Source: Planctomycetota bacterium (GTDB taxonomy: Bacteria; Planctomycetota; JAJSAM01; JAJVHW01). From it: 64,000 nucleotides of DNA. The notes beneath the pieces are model-generated. The model was not told the DNA's origin, made no database searches, and saw only the letters and a program-made list of their open reading frames with translations. Shown here piece after piece: positions 15,812 to 25,471 of the stretch (the stretch's first letter is position 1; each line of letters starts with the position of its first letter). The position numbers and the translations under genes were made by a program. The stretch lies in contig JAJRPF010000048.1 of NCBI GenBank assembly GCA_024280885.1, forward strand, positions 434,001-498,000. Reading direction: 5' to 3'.

Positions 15812-18223
15812 ATGCACTCAAGCTCCCCGCGGTTCCGTGCCTGGATCTCGCCTCCACTTCGGACTGGCCTCGCATTCTTCGCAGCCTTGGCCGTCGGCAT
15901 CCCGCTCGCTGGGCCCGGCGGCAACACGATCGACACGGTCAACGTAGAGGTCTCCGGACGGGACACCGTGAGTGGCTCGATCCGGCCTGCCGAGGAGCGC
16001 GAGTCGTACCTGATCGATCTGCCCCGCGGGGCCACGCTGAAGGCAACTGCCAAGCCCACGTCCGACGAGGCGCCGATCCCGATCCTGGACGTGCTCGACC
16101 CGGACCTTGCCGTCATCACCCGATCTCCGGCCGCCAAGCGCGTGAAGGTCGGGGCGATCGTCGCCGCGATGTCGGGCCCGTACCGCGTACGCATCTGCGG
16201 CGATGGCGAGCGCGACGGCGACTTCCAGTTGAAGATCCGTGCCAAGATGCCGAAGTCCTGGTCGGCGGCCGCGACGACGGATCTCGCACCGGAGGCCGAG
16301 GACGGTTCCTCCTTCGGCGCTGGCGCCGGAGCGGTGGCGCGCTTCACCTTGAGCGCGACGGGCAAGTCCGACTTCACACCGCAAATTCTCGTCGTGACCG
16401 GACCCGATGAATTCACCTTCGCGATCGCAGTGCCGTTGAAGCAATCGAGCCGTCACGTCGTCAAGGATGTGGTGCTCCCGGCCTCTGGCGAATACGCCGT
16501 GCGCTTCAAGAACGCCGGTGCCGGAGCGGGCCGCTGGAAGCTCAAGATCACGCTGAAGACGCCGAAAGCGCGCAAGTCCTCTCTCGATCTCACCGACGAC
16601 GCACTCGCCGGTCAGTTCGCTGGCGAACAGGCGGTGTTTGCGCGCACGATCGACGCACTCGGTGGCGACGTCAGTCCGCCACCGAGCCACGAACTGCTCG
16701 GGGGGATCTCGATCGACGTGCCCCCCGGTGCGATCACCGCGCCGACCCTGATCTTGATCTCCGAGAGCGAGCCGTTCTTCGTCGACGACGATCTTACCGA
16801 GGGCGGCGCCACCTTCGAATTCGGCCCGGATGGTCTGTCGTTCGCCGAGGACGCGATCGTGACGCTGCCCTTCGACACGCAGGCCTACGACGATCCGAAC
16901 ACCGAGGTCTCCGTCGCCCTGCGCGATGCCGAGACGGGCGAGGTTCAGGTCGTGACCGGCGTCGTGGACGTCGATGCCGGGACGATCACATTCCCGACAT
17001 CGCATTTCTCGCGCTTCCAACCGGCGTCGCCACGTCCTCGGCCACTCGTGGGTGGTTTCGTGGAACTCGAATTGGCCGGCTCTCTCGACCCCGCGTTCGC
17101 GACGTCGGTCGTGTTCGGCTTGAACGCTGTCCGTGGCGCCGCTGGTCGGCGCAGCGGCAACGCCGTCTCTCGTGACATCGACCGCTACGCCGTGACGTTC
17201 GTCCCCGACGCGATTCGTGGCGGTCGGATCAGCGGCTCGCGCGAGCAACGCATGCAGAGCGGCACGGTCTCGGCGGGTCGGACCCTTGACCTCGACTTTG
17301 GCGCGCAGCAGGTGTCGTTCGAGCGCGGGCGTAGCCCCGACGTCTTCATCCGACGCGAGGTGCGGGACGGCCTCGCGGGCGTGTCGCTGTTGCTGCGCCG
17401 CGTGAAGGGCCGACCGAGCCGCAGCGCGCTCGCCGGTGAGTGGCATGCGATCGTGCTCGAGGTTTCCGCCGTGCGCGGGTCGAACGGCAAGATCGCGATT
17501 GCGTCGGTCGGCCAGACGTTCACTCTATCCGTGGCCCGCAGTGGCAAGGCGTCAGCGCGCCAGGCGGAGCGATCGGTCACAGCGGTTCCCTTCCCCGGCG
17601 GCACGCCGACCACGCAGCGCGATACGCGACGTCCGCTCAAGGGTTCGCTGCGACCGCTGGGTGCGATGGCTCGGCTGGAGATGGAGGTCGGTCAGCGAAC
17701 CGTGATCGATACGATCGATCTCCATCCCGTCGTGCGTGGCGATGCTCTCGTCGGCGTGACGGGCGCCGTGCTGGGGGACCCGAGTGATCCGACTCTGATC
17801 ATGACGCGTCTCGTCATCCTCACGCGCAAGGGCGAAGACGGCTCCGTTGCGGATCTGCCCGGCCGCTCGCGCTTCGCCGGCTTCGATCTCGGCCTCGTTG
17901 CGGGCGACATCGACATACCCGCCGCGGGCGCGCGCTTCGATGTGCTCGGTCTGGATGTCGAGCATGATGGTGCTGGCGCATTGCGTGCCCGCGGCAACGG
18001 GATCACGCTCTCGCGCGGGATCAGCGGCGGACCGCAGTTGAACGCGCGTTCGCTGGACTTCACGTCGACGTACGACATCGCGAAGGACCTCGGCTATCGC
18101 GAGGATGCGCCCTTTGACCGCGGCGTCATTCTGGCGCGACGCGGGCTCTACATCTCCACGCACTTCGCCGACGATCGCGTGGCGATCGGATTCGGCGTAC
18201 CGTCTCGGCCGCTCGACCGATGA
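15812..18223 (+). CDS. Large secreted protein with PPC-like and ZU5-like regions
   Basis: An 803-residue exported protein. The first ~35 residues form a signal peptide (TGLAFFAALAVGIPLAGP). Residues 45-200 look like pre-peptidase C-terminal-type beta domains (SGSIRPAEERESYLIDLPRG). Around 300-410 lies a ZU5-like module (GGISIDVPPGAITAPTLILIS through FEFGPDGLSF). The remaining half is beta-rich without a recognised family. It has no catalytic motif and no C-terminal anchor. ATG 15812 is chosen because it leads into the signal peptide, although a longer frame reaches back to 15449. A surface or extracellular structural role is likely. Confidence 0.65.
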   Translation: MHSSSPRFRAWISPPLRTGLAFFAALAVGIPLAGPGGNTIDTVNVEVSGRDTVSGSIRPAEERESYLIDLPRGATLKATAKPTSDEAPIPILDVLDPDLAVITRSPAAKRVKVGAIVAAMSGPYRVRICGDGERDGDFQLKIRAKMPKSWSAAATTDLAPEAEDGSSFGAGAGAVARFTLSATGKSDFTPQILVVTGPDEFTFAIAVPLKQSSRHVVKDVVLPASGEYAVRFKNAGAGAGRWKLKITLKTPKARKSSLDLTDDALAGQFAGEQAVFARTIDALGGDVSPPPSHELLGGISIDVPPGAITAPTLILISESEPFFVDDDLTEGGATFEFGPDGLSFAEDAIVTLPFDTQAYDDPNTEVSVALRDAETGEVQVVTGVVDVDAGTITFPTSHFSRFQPASPRPRPLVGGFVELELAGSLDPAFATSVVFGLNAVRGAAGRRSGNAVSRDIDRYAVTFVPDAIRGGRISGSREQRMQSGTVSAGRTLDLDFGAQQVSFERGRSPDVFIRREVRDGLAGVSLLLRRVKGRPSRSALAGEWHAIVLEVSAVRGSNGKIAIASVGQTFTLSVARSGKASARQAERSVTAVPFPGGTPTTQRDTRRPLKGSLRPLGAMARLEMEVGQRTVIDTIDLHPVVRGDALVGVTGAVLGDPSDPTLIMTRLVILTRKGEDGSVADLPGRSRFAGFDLGLVAGDIDIPAAGARFDVLGLDVEHDGAGALRARGNGITLSRGISGGPQLNARSLDFTSTYDIAKDLGYREDAPFDRGVILARRGLYISTHFADDRVAIGFGVPSRPLDR

Positions 18224-18344
18224 GATTTCGCGCGGGGCAGGCGAGTTTCCGAGGAACCGAAGCGGAACGGGTCTCGTCCGGGCTCTGTACGGCACGGCGG
18301 GCCGCGCGGCGGGGCAGACGTCACAACACGGGAAGATGCGCGCA

Positions 18345-18740
18345 ATGAACGACGGCGAGCACGACGGCGAGCACGAGGACGGCGCAGACGCGGACGTGGA
18401 CTCGTATGCGCTCCTTGGCGACGCCGTGCGACGGCATTATCTCGGGTACTACAAACTGGTCTTCACCGACGGCGCACTCGACTTGCGCACCAAGGAACTG
18501 ATCGCACTCGGCGTCTCGCTCGCGACGGGTGCGCCCAATTGTGTCGAGGGCCACCTGCGAAAGTGCGTGGAACTCGGTGTCTCGCGCGCGGAACTCGAAG
18601 AGGTGGTCGCCACCTCGCTGGGCGTTGCTGGCGCGAGTATTGTCGACCGAGCGGACATCGGCTACGCAGCTGCGAAAGTGCGACTCGATGCCGCGCTGCG
18701 CGCCAGGTCGTCGCCGCAGGGCGACGAGGAGAAGTCATGA
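18345..18740 (+). CDS. Carboxymuconolactone decarboxylase-family (AhpD-like) protein
   Basis: A 131-residue all-helical protein of the CMD/AhpD family. The central segment KELIALGVSLATGAPNCVEGHLRKCVELG matches the family core. However, the usual CxxC redox pair is reduced to one Cys in CVEGH, so a peroxidase-reductase role is uncertain. The N-terminus is rich in acidic and His residues. The start could also be ATG 18336; 18345 gives better spacing from GGGAAG. Its stop overlaps the next gene by four bases. Confidence 0.8.
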   Translation: MNDGEHDGEHEDGADADVDSYALLGDAVRRHYLGYYKLVFTDGALDLRTKELIALGVSLATGAPNCVEGHLRKCVELGVSRAELEEVVATSLGVAGASIVDRADIGYAAAKVRLDAALRARSSPQGDEEKS

Positions 18741-19741
18741 AGAGTCGGACCATTGTGTGCGCTACGGCGCTCGTACTTGCAGCGGGCGCCGCGTTGGCAG
18801 CCGATACGTCGCTCAAGATCCGAAAGCTCGGCGACGTCGAGGTGAGTTGGAACCCCGTTACCTACCGTGAGGAACTGATGGCCCAACTCCAGCCGGGCCT
18901 CACATGGCGCCTCGGCAAGGACGACGCCACGCGGCTCAAGCTCGAGAAGATGGCGCTCGTGACGCCCGGTGCCGGCGTTCTCCTCCCCGGGGAGCAGACG
19001 CTCAATCTTCGCTTCTGGGCCTGGGACAACTGGGTGCTCGTCGTATTCGAGGAGGACGAGTGGAAGTGGAGCGCGGACTTTCGCCAACTGGGCCTCTTCG
19101 ATGCGACCGTCGGGAGATCGGCCGACGCCAAGGAGCACACGAAAGCACTCGACCTCAAGCTGAATCGCACGACACGCGGGAACCCGACCACAATCGCGAA
19201 AGCCGCCGTGACGGGGGCCGATGCTGGTCTTGACGATCTCTTCACCGTCCCGGACGACGTGGAGTACGACCCGCAGCTTCGAGAGCGCTTTGAGGCGCTG
19301 CCCTGGGTCGAGCTGATCGTGCGCTTCGGCCCGCACAAGGGCGTCGTCGGCTTCGAGCCAGTGCCCATTCGCGAACTGAAGGGCAAATTCGCACGCAAGG
19401 ACGGCGAGACGCGGAAGGTCACGCTCATCGGACTCGATCTACCGGAGCCCGGCGTGCGCTCGCAATACCTCGAAGAGCACGAGGGCGAGTTGCCGGTCGC
19501 CGTGCTGACCGAGGCGGGCAAGGGCGGCGAACACGTCGTGCTGCATCTGAGTGGCGGCGAGGTGCCGATGCTGTGGTCGCGCATGCGCAACGGCGACGAC
19601 GTCGGCGATCCGCTCGAAGGCACGCGCGCCGAGGCGATCCTGAAGAAGAGCCCGAACTCGGTCTTCTGCGCTCTCGAAGGTTCGCAGCTCAGCGTGACGG
19701 TCGCGCCGTGGGTGTACACGTTCGATCTGTCTCAGCGCTGA
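18737..19741 (+). CDS. Secreted protein of unknown function
   Basis: A 334-residue protein with a clean signal peptide (MKSRTIVCATALVLAAGAALAA). The mature part has no recognised domain. It alternates predicted strands and charged loops (NLRFWAWDNWVLVVFEEDEWKW near 95-115) and contains no obvious catalytic motif. It begins in an ATGA overlap with the CMD-family gene, so the two are co-translated. The function is unknown. Confidence 0.7.
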   Translation: MKSRTIVCATALVLAAGAALAADTSLKIRKLGDVEVSWNPVTYREELMAQLQPGLTWRLGKDDATRLKLEKMALVTPGAGVLLPGEQTLNLRFWAWDNWVLVVFEEDEWKWSADFRQLGLFDATVGRSADAKEHTKALDLKLNRTTRGNPTTIAKAAVTGADAGLDDLFTVPDDVEYDPQLRERFEALPWVELIVRFGPHKGVVGFEPVPIRELKGKFARKDGETRKVTLIGLDLPEPGVRSQYLEEHEGELPVAVLTEAGKGGEHVVLHLSGGEVPMLWSRMRNGDDVGDPLEGTRAEAILKKSPNSVFCALEGSQLSVTVAPWVYTFDLSQR

Positions 19742-19795
19742 TCGGCCGTGGAGCGAACGCGCCACAAGGTGCATTGATCTCGGCGCGTCGGGCGC

Positions 19796-20284
19796 ATGGT
19801 GGGTAGCTTCCTGACGGCAATGTCCGGACCGTATACCCGCCAGACGATCGAGAACTGGGTCGCCGATTTCGTCGGCGGCCCCGAGTTGCGCGAATTCGAG
19901 CCTGTCGCGCAGGAGTTCGCGCCCGAGTTTCTCGTCCCGCTCCTACTTGCGGGTTGCGACGCCCGTGGTGTGGAGCCAGGCGAATTGCACGAAGACGATG
20001 TGCGCGGAGCGCTCGTCACCTCCGTCGCAGCAGTCGTGCTCCCGGCTTCCGTGCGCGAACGCGTCCCCGATGTTTGCGCCCTCTTCCTGGCCGCTCTCGA
20101 ACGCGAGGGACGCTTGTCCGGCGGTCGCGCGATCGGTCTGGTCGTGCGCGCCGGGCGGCGTCAATACCTCGACGCTGCGGGCGCACCACGCGCCCCGGTG
20201 CGGCGCGTGGCGGCGAAAATCTCCCCGAACGATCCGTGTCCCTGCGGGAGCGGGCGCAAGTACAAGAAGTGCTGTCGCGACTGA
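19796..20284 (+). CDS. SEC-C motif zinc-binding protein
   Basis: A 162-residue protein ending in a SEC-C zinc-binding motif ([15 protein letters not shown]), as found at the end of SecA and in many small proteins of uncertain role. The preceding ~140 residues are helical and unassigned. An alternative start is ATG 19820, which would begin MSGPYTRQ. It lies between two unrelated genes and seems to stand alone. Confidence 0.8.
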   Translation: MVGSFLTAMSGPYTRQTIENWVADFVGGPELREFEPVAQEFAPEFLVPLLLAGCDARGVEPGELHEDDVRGALVTSVAAVVLPASVRERVPDVCALFLAALEREGRLSGGRAIGLVVRAGRRQYLDAAGAPRAPVRRVAAKISPNDPCPCGSGRKYKKCCRD

Positions 20285-20355
20285 CGCGCACGAGGTCGAC
20301 GTTGAAGGCTGAGGTTGACGGCGTCATCGCAGCACGGCACACGAAGGAGCAGAGC

Positions 20356-20892
20356 ATGAGCACCGAGACGGAGCCAACCACCAGTCCGAACCGGGGGACC
20401 GGTGCGGCTTCCGCGATGTTCTTCTACGCCGCGCTGCTCGTGGGCGGTGGCGTCACGGCGTTCGCGATGGCTCCCGTCGGTGTCGATGCCAGGACGGCCC
20501 TGCTCGTGCCGTTCGCGTGCGCCGCGTCCATGATGATTTCGGCGATGCTCGCGCTCCAGGTCGGCCGCGTGAAGGTGCTCGGGATGATCGGCATTCATGT
20601 CGGCCTGGTGCTCCCGCTCGTCTTCGCTGCCGCGATCGGGTTTCGTGCTGTCAAGACCGGCGCTGCAATCGACTCGTGGAAGACCGCGGAGCGCGCGTAC
20701 GCAACTTCGCTCGAGAAGCGTGAGATCGACAACGGCGCCGCCGCGCGCGTGGCGTTCTTCGAGGAGCAGGGCGCCCCCACTCACGACAAATCCTACGCCC
20801 GCAATGCGCTCTGGTTCTTGACGATCGCGAGCGTTGTCTCGTTCGGTCTCATCCTCTCCAACCGCCCGAAGCCAGAAGACCGCGGCGCCTGA
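20356..20892 (+). CDS. Four-helix membrane protein of unknown function
   Basis: A 178-residue integral membrane protein. Four hydrophobic segments are visible at about 20-42, 48-68, 74-96 and 150-168, with a polar loop between the third and fourth. No family is recognised. The ATG at 20356 follows AAGGAGC. Its 3' end overlaps the rhombosortase gene on the opposite strand by 44 bases. Confidence 0.65.
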   Translation: MSTETEPTTSPNRGTGAASAMFFYAALLVGGGVTAFAMAPVGVDARTALLVPFACAASMMISAMLALQVGRVKVLGMIGIHVGLVLPLVFAAAIGFRAVKTGAAIDSWKTAERAYATSLEKREIDNGAAARVAFFEEQGAPTHDKSYARNALWFLTIASVVSFGLILSNRPKPEDRGA

Positions 20893-21541
20893 ACGGAACG
20901 TCTGCGAACAGCAGTCCGGCGATCAGCCCGACCAGAGCTCCGGCGACGTGGGCGATCGGAACCGGAACGAACCCGCCTGAGGCAGCGAAGACTGCATCGC
21001 CCGTGGCGATTTCGAATGCGCTCTTGGCGGCGAAGGCGACGAGCGCCAGCGCTGCGATGAGCGTCAGGCCCCGGCGCTGCTCTTGGATGCCTTCGCGCAG
21101 TAGCAGCGCTCCGAGGAGCACGAAGAGTGCAGAGTCCAGGCCCGAGAGACCGCGGTAGAACTGCATGTCCGGGTGCGCGATGAGCACGGTGATTGGAATC
21201 ACCACGGCGGCCGCGCCGAGAGTGGCGAGAGTTCGCAATACCGTGCGTTCAAGGCAGAGCCACAGGAGCAGCGCGAACGCGAGCACGTCGAACGCAAGAT
21301 GCTCTGCGGTCCAATGTGTGACGTGCCCGGTCAGGACGCGCCAGAGTTCGCCAGACGCGAGTCGGTCACGATCGAGTTGCAGCGCGCCGGTCAGTTGCGG
21401 TGACGCGAAGATGCATGCGGTCGCGAGGATCGTCAGCGCCACGATGAGCGCGCGCACCGCGCGAAGTGGCGGGGCGCCGAGGCGCCCCGCCGATGATCGG
21501 CACCGGTGTCCGATCGACGAGATGGCAGTCGAGATCGGCAT
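20849..21541 (-). CDS. rrtA: Rhombosortase-like intramembrane rhomboid protease
   Basis: A 230-residue rhomboid-fold membrane protease of the rhombosortase type, which processes proteins bearing a C-terminal GlyGly-CTERM signal. About six hydrophobic helices are visible. The catalytic Ser133 lies in RGLSGLDSALF and the His198 in VPIAHVAGALVG. The conserved His-rich loop LTGHVTHWTAEHL is present, though the usual Asn after it is Asp here. The gene starts six bases after the stop of the VIT-VWA protein, whose tail is the expected substrate, so enzyme and target form one operon. The 3' end overlaps the convergent membrane-protein gene. Confidence 0.85.
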   Translation of the reverse strand: MPISTAISSIGHRCRSSAGRLGAPPLRAVRALIVALTILATACIFASPQLTGALQLDRDRLASGELWRVLTGHVTHWTAEHLAFDVLAFALLLWLCLERTVLRTLATLGAAAVVIPITVLIAHPDMQFYRGLSGLDSALFVLLGALLLREGIQEQRRGLTLIAALALVAFAAKSAFEIATGDAVFAASGGFVPVPIAHVAGALVGLIAGLLFADVPFRRRGLLASGGWRG

Positions 21542-21547
21542 AACGAA

Positions 21548-23734
21548 CTACGCCTCGCTGTCCCCGCCGCTCCCGCGAGTGCCTTCCCCATCTCTCCGGC
21601 GACGGCGGGCCGCCACGGCGAGACCACCGAGCACGGCCATCAGCCCGACGCTCAGCGGATCGAGAGCGCCACCGCCACTGTTGCCGCCGCCGTTCCCGAT
21701 GTTCAGGTTCCAGCCACGGGAGGATGATGACGATGGCGAGGGCGACGAAGTCGGCGCGCCGTCACTTTGGTTGGACGCCGCGCTCTCGCGCTGCGCCGTC
21801 GGCCCGACCTGCCGAGCTGCCTCGGAGCGCATGCTCGCGATCTTCTCGCGCAATCGATCGCGCGCGGCCCGGTCGCGTGCCACCCGTGTAACGTTGCGAC
21901 GCTCGATCTTCCAGCGCCGGTACTCCGCGTCGTTCTCCAGGACGAGGAACGACGTGTACGGCGTGACGATCGAGTAGCCCTCGCCCAGACGCACCGCCTC
22001 GTCAATCACGCGCGGGTCCTCGCCCTGCATGTTGCGCAGCAGGCGCCGCACGCGATGGCACGCCCACATGCGTTCGATCTCGGGCTGCGTCGCGTCGTCG
22101 CCTGGCAGCGTGACTTCGACCACCTTCTCGAAGGGCTCGCCGTCGAGATCGCCGCGGATCGTGAGCGCGACCTTCCCGGCCTTGCCGTAGCGGCCGTACA
22201 TCCGGATCGGCATGCCGTGATAGAGGTTCGGGAGGCGTCGTGGCTCGACGTCGAAGAGTTCGCCGCCTGCGACGACAATCTCGACGTTCGTGATGGCTGC
22301 GCGCGTCAGCTTGCGTCGGAACGCTGCGGCCTTGCGCTCGAAGTCGTCGCCGCGCGAAAGGAACGCAGCCAGCCCGCCCGCGTCCTCCGCAACCTGCTGG
22401 AGCAGAGGGCGATCCACGTCGTTGCCGACGCCGATTGCGAACACACGTGACGACGACGGCTTCTGCCGGATCAGGTCCATCAGTGCCGCACGCCCCGCTT
22501 GCTCGGTCATGCCGTCACTGAGGATGACGACGTTGAGCGGACGGTCCGGGTCCTTGTACGCGTAGGCCGCGCGGATCGCCGGCTCGAGGGAAGTCCCGCC
22601 GCGTGCGCGCTGGCCGAGAAGGAACGACTCCGCCTCGTTCTTGTTCGCGTCCGCAGCCGGTCGCAACTCGCGGAAGAGCGGCGTGGCGGCGACGTTGAAA
22701 GTCATCACATCGAAGCGATCCTTCTCGTCGAGAGCGCGGACGAACGCGTCGATGGAGCCACGCGAGACGCCGAGCTTGCCGTCGTTCGCCATGCTGCCGC
22801 TGATGTCGAGGACGAACACGTAGTCCGCGCCGTCCTCGCGCTTCTCCAACTCGTCGCCGGCGGTGAGAGTCAGCAGGAAGTACCCGTCTTCACCGCGCTC
22901 CTTGGAGGCGACGATGTCGATCCCCGTCTGCGGCCGGTCGAGCCGGAACGCCACGACGAAGTCGCGATTCAGATCGCCGCCGGTGACCTCCAAACTCGCC
23001 TGTACCTGGTGTTCTCCCTGGCGAGCGATCACGAACTCGTCGCCGTGACTCGGACTCTCCATCTTGGCGATGGGGACCTCGGAGCGCGCCGTGAGATTGA
23101 GAGAGAGCGCCCCGCGCGTTCGCGTGTCCACGCCGACGCCGACATTCGTTGCGAGCGGATACACATACGTCGCCCAGTCGGCGTCCACGTCGAGCTCCTG
23201 GTAGTAGACAATGCGCACGCGCTGTTCGGCGCGCGGGAGCACCGGGAAGATGCGCATCTCGAACGTCTTGTGATCCACCTGTTCGAGGAGACCGGGGTCG
23301 ATGTTGCGGCGCTTGTACGAGTCGTAGATCTGTCGCGCGCGCTGCTTCTCGACAACCTCGCCCACCATCTCCTTTCCGCCGATCCACATGCTGAACTCGG
23401 AGACCGAGGCGCCCTTCGGAACGGGGAACGTGTAGAGCGCTTCGAGCTGTCGGTCCTCCGTGTTGCGAAAGACCTGTGTCACGGACGTCACGGCAATGCC
23501 GTTGTTGATCGTGACTTCGACGTTGTGCTGCTCGATCTCGAGCACGCCGCCGAGACCGCCATCGGCGACCAGCAGGCCGGCCGCCTCTGCGGGTTGCGCG
23601 GCGAGACTCATCACGCCGAGCAGGCCAGCGAGTGCGGACGCCAGGAGCGGCGAGTGCCGTTTCCGGCGGGCGTTCGTCGTGGATCTCAGCGCTGCGGATC
23701 TCGGTGCCGGGGATCCCGATGTGGATTGTTGCAT
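21548..23734 (-). CDS. VIT and VWA domain protein with GlyGly-CTERM sorting tail
   Basis: A 728-residue exported protein of the family described as marine sortase target proteins. After a signal peptide (LASALAGLLGVMSLAAQPAEA) comes a VIT domain (about 55-185, with EALYTFPVPKGASVSEF) and a von Willebrand A domain with an intact MIDAS (DISGSM, about residue 310). A Ser/Pro-rich linker leads to a Gly-rich stretch, a hydrophobic helix (DPLSVGLMAVLGGLAVAA) and an Arg cluster, the layout of a GlyGly-CTERM signal. An unusual ~13-residue polar extension follows the Arg run. A strong GAGGAGG precedes the ATG. It is operonic with the rhombosortase. Confidence 0.92.
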   Translation of the reverse strand: MQQSTSGSPAPRSAALRSTTNARRKRHSPLLASALAGLLGVMSLAAQPAEAAGLLVADGGLGGVLEIEQHNVEVTINNGIAVTSVTQVFRNTEDRQLEALYTFPVPKGASVSEFSMWIGGKEMVGEVVEKQRARQIYDSYKRRNIDPGLLEQVDHKTFEMRIFPVLPRAEQRVRIVYYQELDVDADWATYVYPLATNVGVGVDTRTRGALSLNLTARSEVPIAKMESPSHGDEFVIARQGEHQVQASLEVTGGDLNRDFVVAFRLDRPQTGIDIVASKERGEDGYFLLTLTAGDELEKREDGADYVFVLDISGSMANDGKLGVSRGSIDAFVRALDEKDRFDVMTFNVAATPLFRELRPAADANKNEAESFLLGQRARGGTSLEPAIRAAYAYKDPDRPLNVVILSDGMTEQAGRAALMDLIRQKPSSSRVFAIGVGNDVDRPLLQQVAEDAGGLAAFLSRGDDFERKAAAFRRKLTRAAITNVEIVVAGGELFDVEPRRLPNLYHGMPIRMYGRYGKAGKVALTIRGDLDGEPFEKVVEVTLPGDDATQPEIERMWACHRVRRLLRNMQGEDPRVIDEAVRLGEGYSIVTPYTSFLVLENDAEYRRWKIERRNVTRVARDRAARDRLREKIASMRSEAARQVGPTAQRESAASNQSDGAPTSSPSPSSSSSRGWNLNIGNGGGNSGGGALDPLSVGLMAVLGGLAVAARRRRRDGEGTRGSGGDSEA

Positions 23735-23922
23735 CGTGCCTCCTCATGCGCGCCACCTGGCGCGTCGATGGGGGAGGCAATCGCGAGCCGCGTGCCAGAT
23801 CGGTGCGGGCGACATAAGGCATGCGTCAGAAGTCAGTTATGGCGTCATCGTCTGAGATCGCTTGCGCGTGTGTTGCACGGGGATTGGCTGCTAGATGATC
23901 AGTTAGTGTACATAGGATGTAT

Positions 23923-25464
23923 ATGGTCCTTATCCGAGACGACGAGTTACCGACCGTTCGCGCGATCGCGCGCCTCGTCTACTGCAATCCGTTCCTGCCC
24001 GAGCGCGTGGAGTTGGAGCGCGCGATCCTCGGCGCGGACGCTGCGCCGCAGGATGACGTCTGGCATCCGCGTGGCGACGTCGAGGCGGTGAGTCGCAATC
24101 TCGCACCGATTGGCGATCGCGCGCGCTCCCTGGCCGAGGAACTGCGCGGGCGGTTGTTGGAAGGCGCGAAGGCCAGCCCGGCCGAGACGGTGCTCTACCA
24201 GGATCTGTGCATCTATGTGCTCTACCACCAGTGTCGCGAGGGGTTCATGCGGCTGCTGGAGTCCTCGCGCGCGGCGCGTGCGGGGGGCGCCGCGCCGATG
24301 TGGGCGGAGTTCTCGGCCCTCTGCGCACACCTTGTTGACGACACAGGTGTCGGTCTCGGTCACGGCCAGACGCAGGCGACGCTCTTCGCGTGCTTCTTCC
24401 AGGTGCGGCGCGCGTTCGAGCAGATCTTCACGTGGATTGCCGGTGGTTCCGCACCCGCGGCGCGCCTGCGCGCGCAGGTCTGGCAATCGGTGTTCACGCA
24501 TGATCTGCGACGCTATCAGCGCGCTCTCTACGCGCGCATGGGCGACGTGACGACGCTCGTGACCGGCCCCTCCGGCGCGGGCAAAGAACTGGTAGCGCGC
24601 GCAGTCGGTCTCGCGCGTTACATCCCCTTCGACACGGCGAAGCGTCGATTTGAGGGCGATCCGGAGACGTCGTTCTTCGCGCTGAACCTCTCCGCGCTCT
24701 CGCCCACGCTGATCGAGTCCGAACTCTTCGGTCACAAGCGCGGCGCATTCACCGGCGCGGTCGCGGATCGCAAGGGGTGGTTGGAGCTTTGCCCTCCGAC
24801 GGGCACCGTGTTCCTGGACGAGATCGGAGAGGTCGCGCCCGACCTACAGGTGAAGCTGCTGCGCGTTCTGGAGACACGCACGTTCCAGCCCCTCGGCACG
24901 AGCGAAGACCATCGCTTCCGGGGCAAGATCATCGCCGCGACGAATCGCGACCTCGGACGCGAGATGCGCGAGGGGCGCTTTCGCGAGGATCTCTACTACC
25001 GGCTGTGCGCCGACACGATCGTCACGCCCTCGCTGCGTGAGCGGATCGCGGACCGGCGTGACGAGCTCACGAATCTTGTGAGCTTCCTTGCCGAGCGGCT
25101 TGTCGGTCCGCACGAAGCCGGTGCGCTCACGCGCGAGGCCGTGGCCTGGATCGACGCGAACCTCGGTCCGGACTACCCGTGGCCGGGCAACGTGCGCGAG
25201 TTGTCGCATTGCATCAGCAACGTGATGATCCACGCTGACTACAGCCCCGCGTCGCAGGGCGGCTCGGTGAGCGGGCGTGACGCTCTGGCCGACGCGTTCA
25301 CCGAAGGCAAGCTGCCCCTGGACGAGATCATCCGCCGGTACACGACGATCGTCTTCGCCCGTGAGGGCAGCTACGTCGCGGCTGCCGCCGCGCTGGGTGT
25401 GGATCGACGCACGGTGAAAGCGCACGTCGATCCAGACCTGTTGGCAGGCTTGCGGGAGTTGTAG
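23923..25464 (+). CDS. Sigma-54-dependent transcriptional activator
   Basis: A 513-residue enhancer-binding protein. The N-terminal ~190 residues are helical and unassigned, perhaps the sensory part. The AAA+ domain has Walker A GPSGAGKE, the sigma-54 contact loop GAFTGA, Walker B VFLDEIGE and an Arg finger region. The C-terminal ~40 residues form a helix-turn-helix (YVAAAAALGVDRRTVKAH). ATG 23923 has TAGGA five bases upstream; ATG 23917 is also possible. It is divergent from the VIT-VWA/rhombosortase operon, with about 180 bases between them, so that operon is a candidate target. Confidence 0.88.
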   Translation: MVLIRDDELPTVRAIARLVYCNPFLPERVELERAILGADAAPQDDVWHPRGDVEAVSRNLAPIGDRARSLAEELRGRLLEGAKASPAETVLYQDLCIYVLYHQCREGFMRLLESSRAARAGGAAPMWAEFSALCAHLVDDTGVGLGHGQTQATLFACFFQVRRAFEQIFTWIAGGSAPAARLRAQVWQSVFTHDLRRYQRALYARMGDVTTLVTGPSGAGKELVARAVGLARYIPFDTAKRRFEGDPETSFFALNLSALSPTLIESELFGHKRGAFTGAVADRKGWLELCPPTGTVFLDEIGEVAPDLQVKLLRVLETRTFQPLGTSEDHRFRGKIIAATNRDLGREMREGRFREDLYYRLCADTIVTPSLRERIADRRDELTNLVSFLAERLVGPHEAGALTREAVAWIDANLGPDYPWPGNVRELSHCISNVMIHADYSPASQGGSVSGRDALADAFTEGKLPLDEIIRRYTTIVFAREGSYVAAAAALGVDRRTVKAHVDPDLLAGLREL

Positions 25465-25471
25465 CCGCGCC

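Noticed and set aside
23735..23916. Possible sigma-54 promoter for the VIT-VWA/rhombosortase operon
   Set aside because: No GG-N10-GC pair in a fitting context was found on the minus strand, so regulation by the divergent activator is only a possibility.
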